DNA from: Albimonas sp041685625
GTDB taxonomy: Bacteria; Pseudomonadota; Alphaproteobacteria; Rhodobacterales; Rhodobacteraceae
NCBI GenBank assembly: GCA_041685625.1
Contig: JAWLFJ010000178.1
Span: forward strand, 1-6,035
Direction: 5' to 3'
DNA: 6,035 bases
Part shown: positions 5,674 to 6,035 of the stretch, in pieces
How the letters are laid out: each line of letters begins with the position of its first letter
Numbering within the stretch: position 1 is the first letter of the stretch
The notes under the pieces: generated by a model
The model's input: the letters and a program-made list of their open reading frames with translations, nothing else
The model's database searches: none
What the model was told of the DNA's origin: nothing
Program-made: the position numbers and the translations under genes

Positions 5674-5811
5674 GATCGCCCCGTCAAGGCCGAAGCCGCC
5701 CGCGAGGCGATTTTCGGCGAGACATCGGAAGGCGAGACGCCGAAGCCCAGCCACGCTATCAAATCACTAGCTTCGGAGTTGCGCGCACGGGCGGACAGAC
5801 GCTCATCCCGA
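5652..5811. other. Part of a gene-free right flank
   Basis: From the vapB promoter to the window end (about 380 bases) I see no convincing gene. Short open frames on both strands have no ribosome binding site and no family resemblance. The stretch around 5757-5780 is unusually A/T-rich for this window and could hold a plus-strand promoter -10 (TATCAAAT), but I find no clear -35 partner. Confidence 0.4.
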
Positions 5812-5853
5812 GGTGGACTCCGGGACCGGCTTCCAGGGTCCAGCCGGAATCCA
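5812..5853. repeat. Palindromic intergenic repeat unit (GGTGGACTCCGG ... CCGGAATCCA)
   Basis: TGGACTCCGG (5814-5823) faces CCGGAATCCA (5844-5853) with a single mismatch, and an alternative inner pair, CCGGCT (5826-5831) with AGCCGG (5842-5847), overlaps it. The outer arms recur at 5959-5970 (CCGGAATCCACC) and at 6026-6035 (GGTGGACTCC, cut by the window end). This resembles the dispersed palindromic repeats found between genes in alphaproteobacteria. Confidence 0.6.
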
Positions 5854-5907
5854 AGCCGCCAAGCCGTTGTTTTCCGGTTCCTTTCCGGGCGGAGACGCAT
5901 GTGGGAG

Positions 5908-5948
5908 GGCTTGGCGCGGGACTTCGCCAGCGCCAAGGCCGTTTTTTT
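5908..5948 (+). terminator. Intrinsic terminator-like hairpin with T7 tract
   Basis: CTTGGCGC (5910-5917) pairs with GCGCCAAG (5930-5937), and a further GG/CC is possible with one bulge. The stem is followed at 5942-5948 by seven T residues. This is the only such structure in the window and points along the plus strand. No plus-strand gene ends close by: the nearest stop is at 4909, beyond the oppositely oriented vapBC. Confidence 0.65.
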
Positions 5949-5958
5949 GGGAAGCCAC

Positions 5959-6035
5959 CCGGAATCCACCGGCCGGCCGCCTGCCTGATCCTTGCGTGAT
6001 CTCAACGACTTGACCGGACCGCGCTGGTGGACTCC
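5959..6035. repeat. Second palindromic repeat unit, truncated by window end
   Basis: CCGGAATCCACC (5959-5970) faces GGTGGACTCC (6026-6035), the same arms as the unit at 5812-5853 but with a longer interior of 55 bases. GGTGGACTCC is identical to 5812-5821. The right arm probably continues past the window edge. Confidence 0.5.

Noticed and set aside
5812..5860. tRNA-like fold
   Set aside because: The pairing is a simple competing hairpin; no T-loop GTTCRA-type box or anticodon arm can be laid out.
5812..6035. GGTGGACTCC direct repeat as attL/attR
   Set aside because: The 10-bp identity is fully explained as the shared arm of a palindromic repeat, and the copies are too close to bound an element.

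Overview
The window is a very GC-rich stretch, with G/C strongly favoured at third codon positions, and it looks like an integrated phage or phage-like element in an alphaproteobacterium. The support is family resemblance: the end of a VapE-type primase/helicase, a RuvC-like RNase H-fold nuclease and a DUF6362-type helix-turn-helix protein, a set typical of alphaproteobacterial prophages. No taxonomic marker is present, so the organism assignment is inference.

Layout, left to right. (1) 2-616 (+): C-terminal part of a VapE-family protein, cut by the window edge. (2) 617-1040: no convincing gene in the first 300 bases, then a less GC-rich regulatory stretch (about 930-1034) with a sigma70-like promoter flanked by two perfect 11-bp direct repeats exactly 60 bp apart. 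(3) 1041-3116 (+): an apparent operon of a small DUF4258-like gene broken by a frameshift at a C5G4 run, a uracil-DNA-glycosylase-superfamily-like protein with an atypical first motif, and an unrecognised 328-residue protein with a probable HTH region and a conserved-looking C-terminal module; the last two overlap by ATGA. (4) 3117-3792: intergenic, holding twelve copies or near-copies of a 12-bp motif (GTGTCCCCAACC / GTGGTCCCAACC) in both orientations within 303 bp. (5) 3793-4909 (+): three genes joined by ATGA overlaps: RuvC-like nuclease, a 64-residue phage-type protein, and a DUF6362-like protein. (6) 4917-5614 (-): a VapBC-type toxin-antitoxin pair with its own promoter and operator-like palindromes, convergent with the preceding operon. 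(7) 5627-6035: no gene seen; palindromic dispersed-repeat arms and a strong plus-strand hairpin plus T7 tract with no obvious gene in front of it.

How it fits together: VapE, RuvC-like and DUF6362-like genes look like the phage replication-to-packaging transition. The 1041-3116 operon, with its own promoter, sits between them like cargo. VapBC is probably a maintenance module. The two least explained parts are the iterated 12-bp motif array upstream of the RuvC-like gene and the UDG-like/HTH pair.
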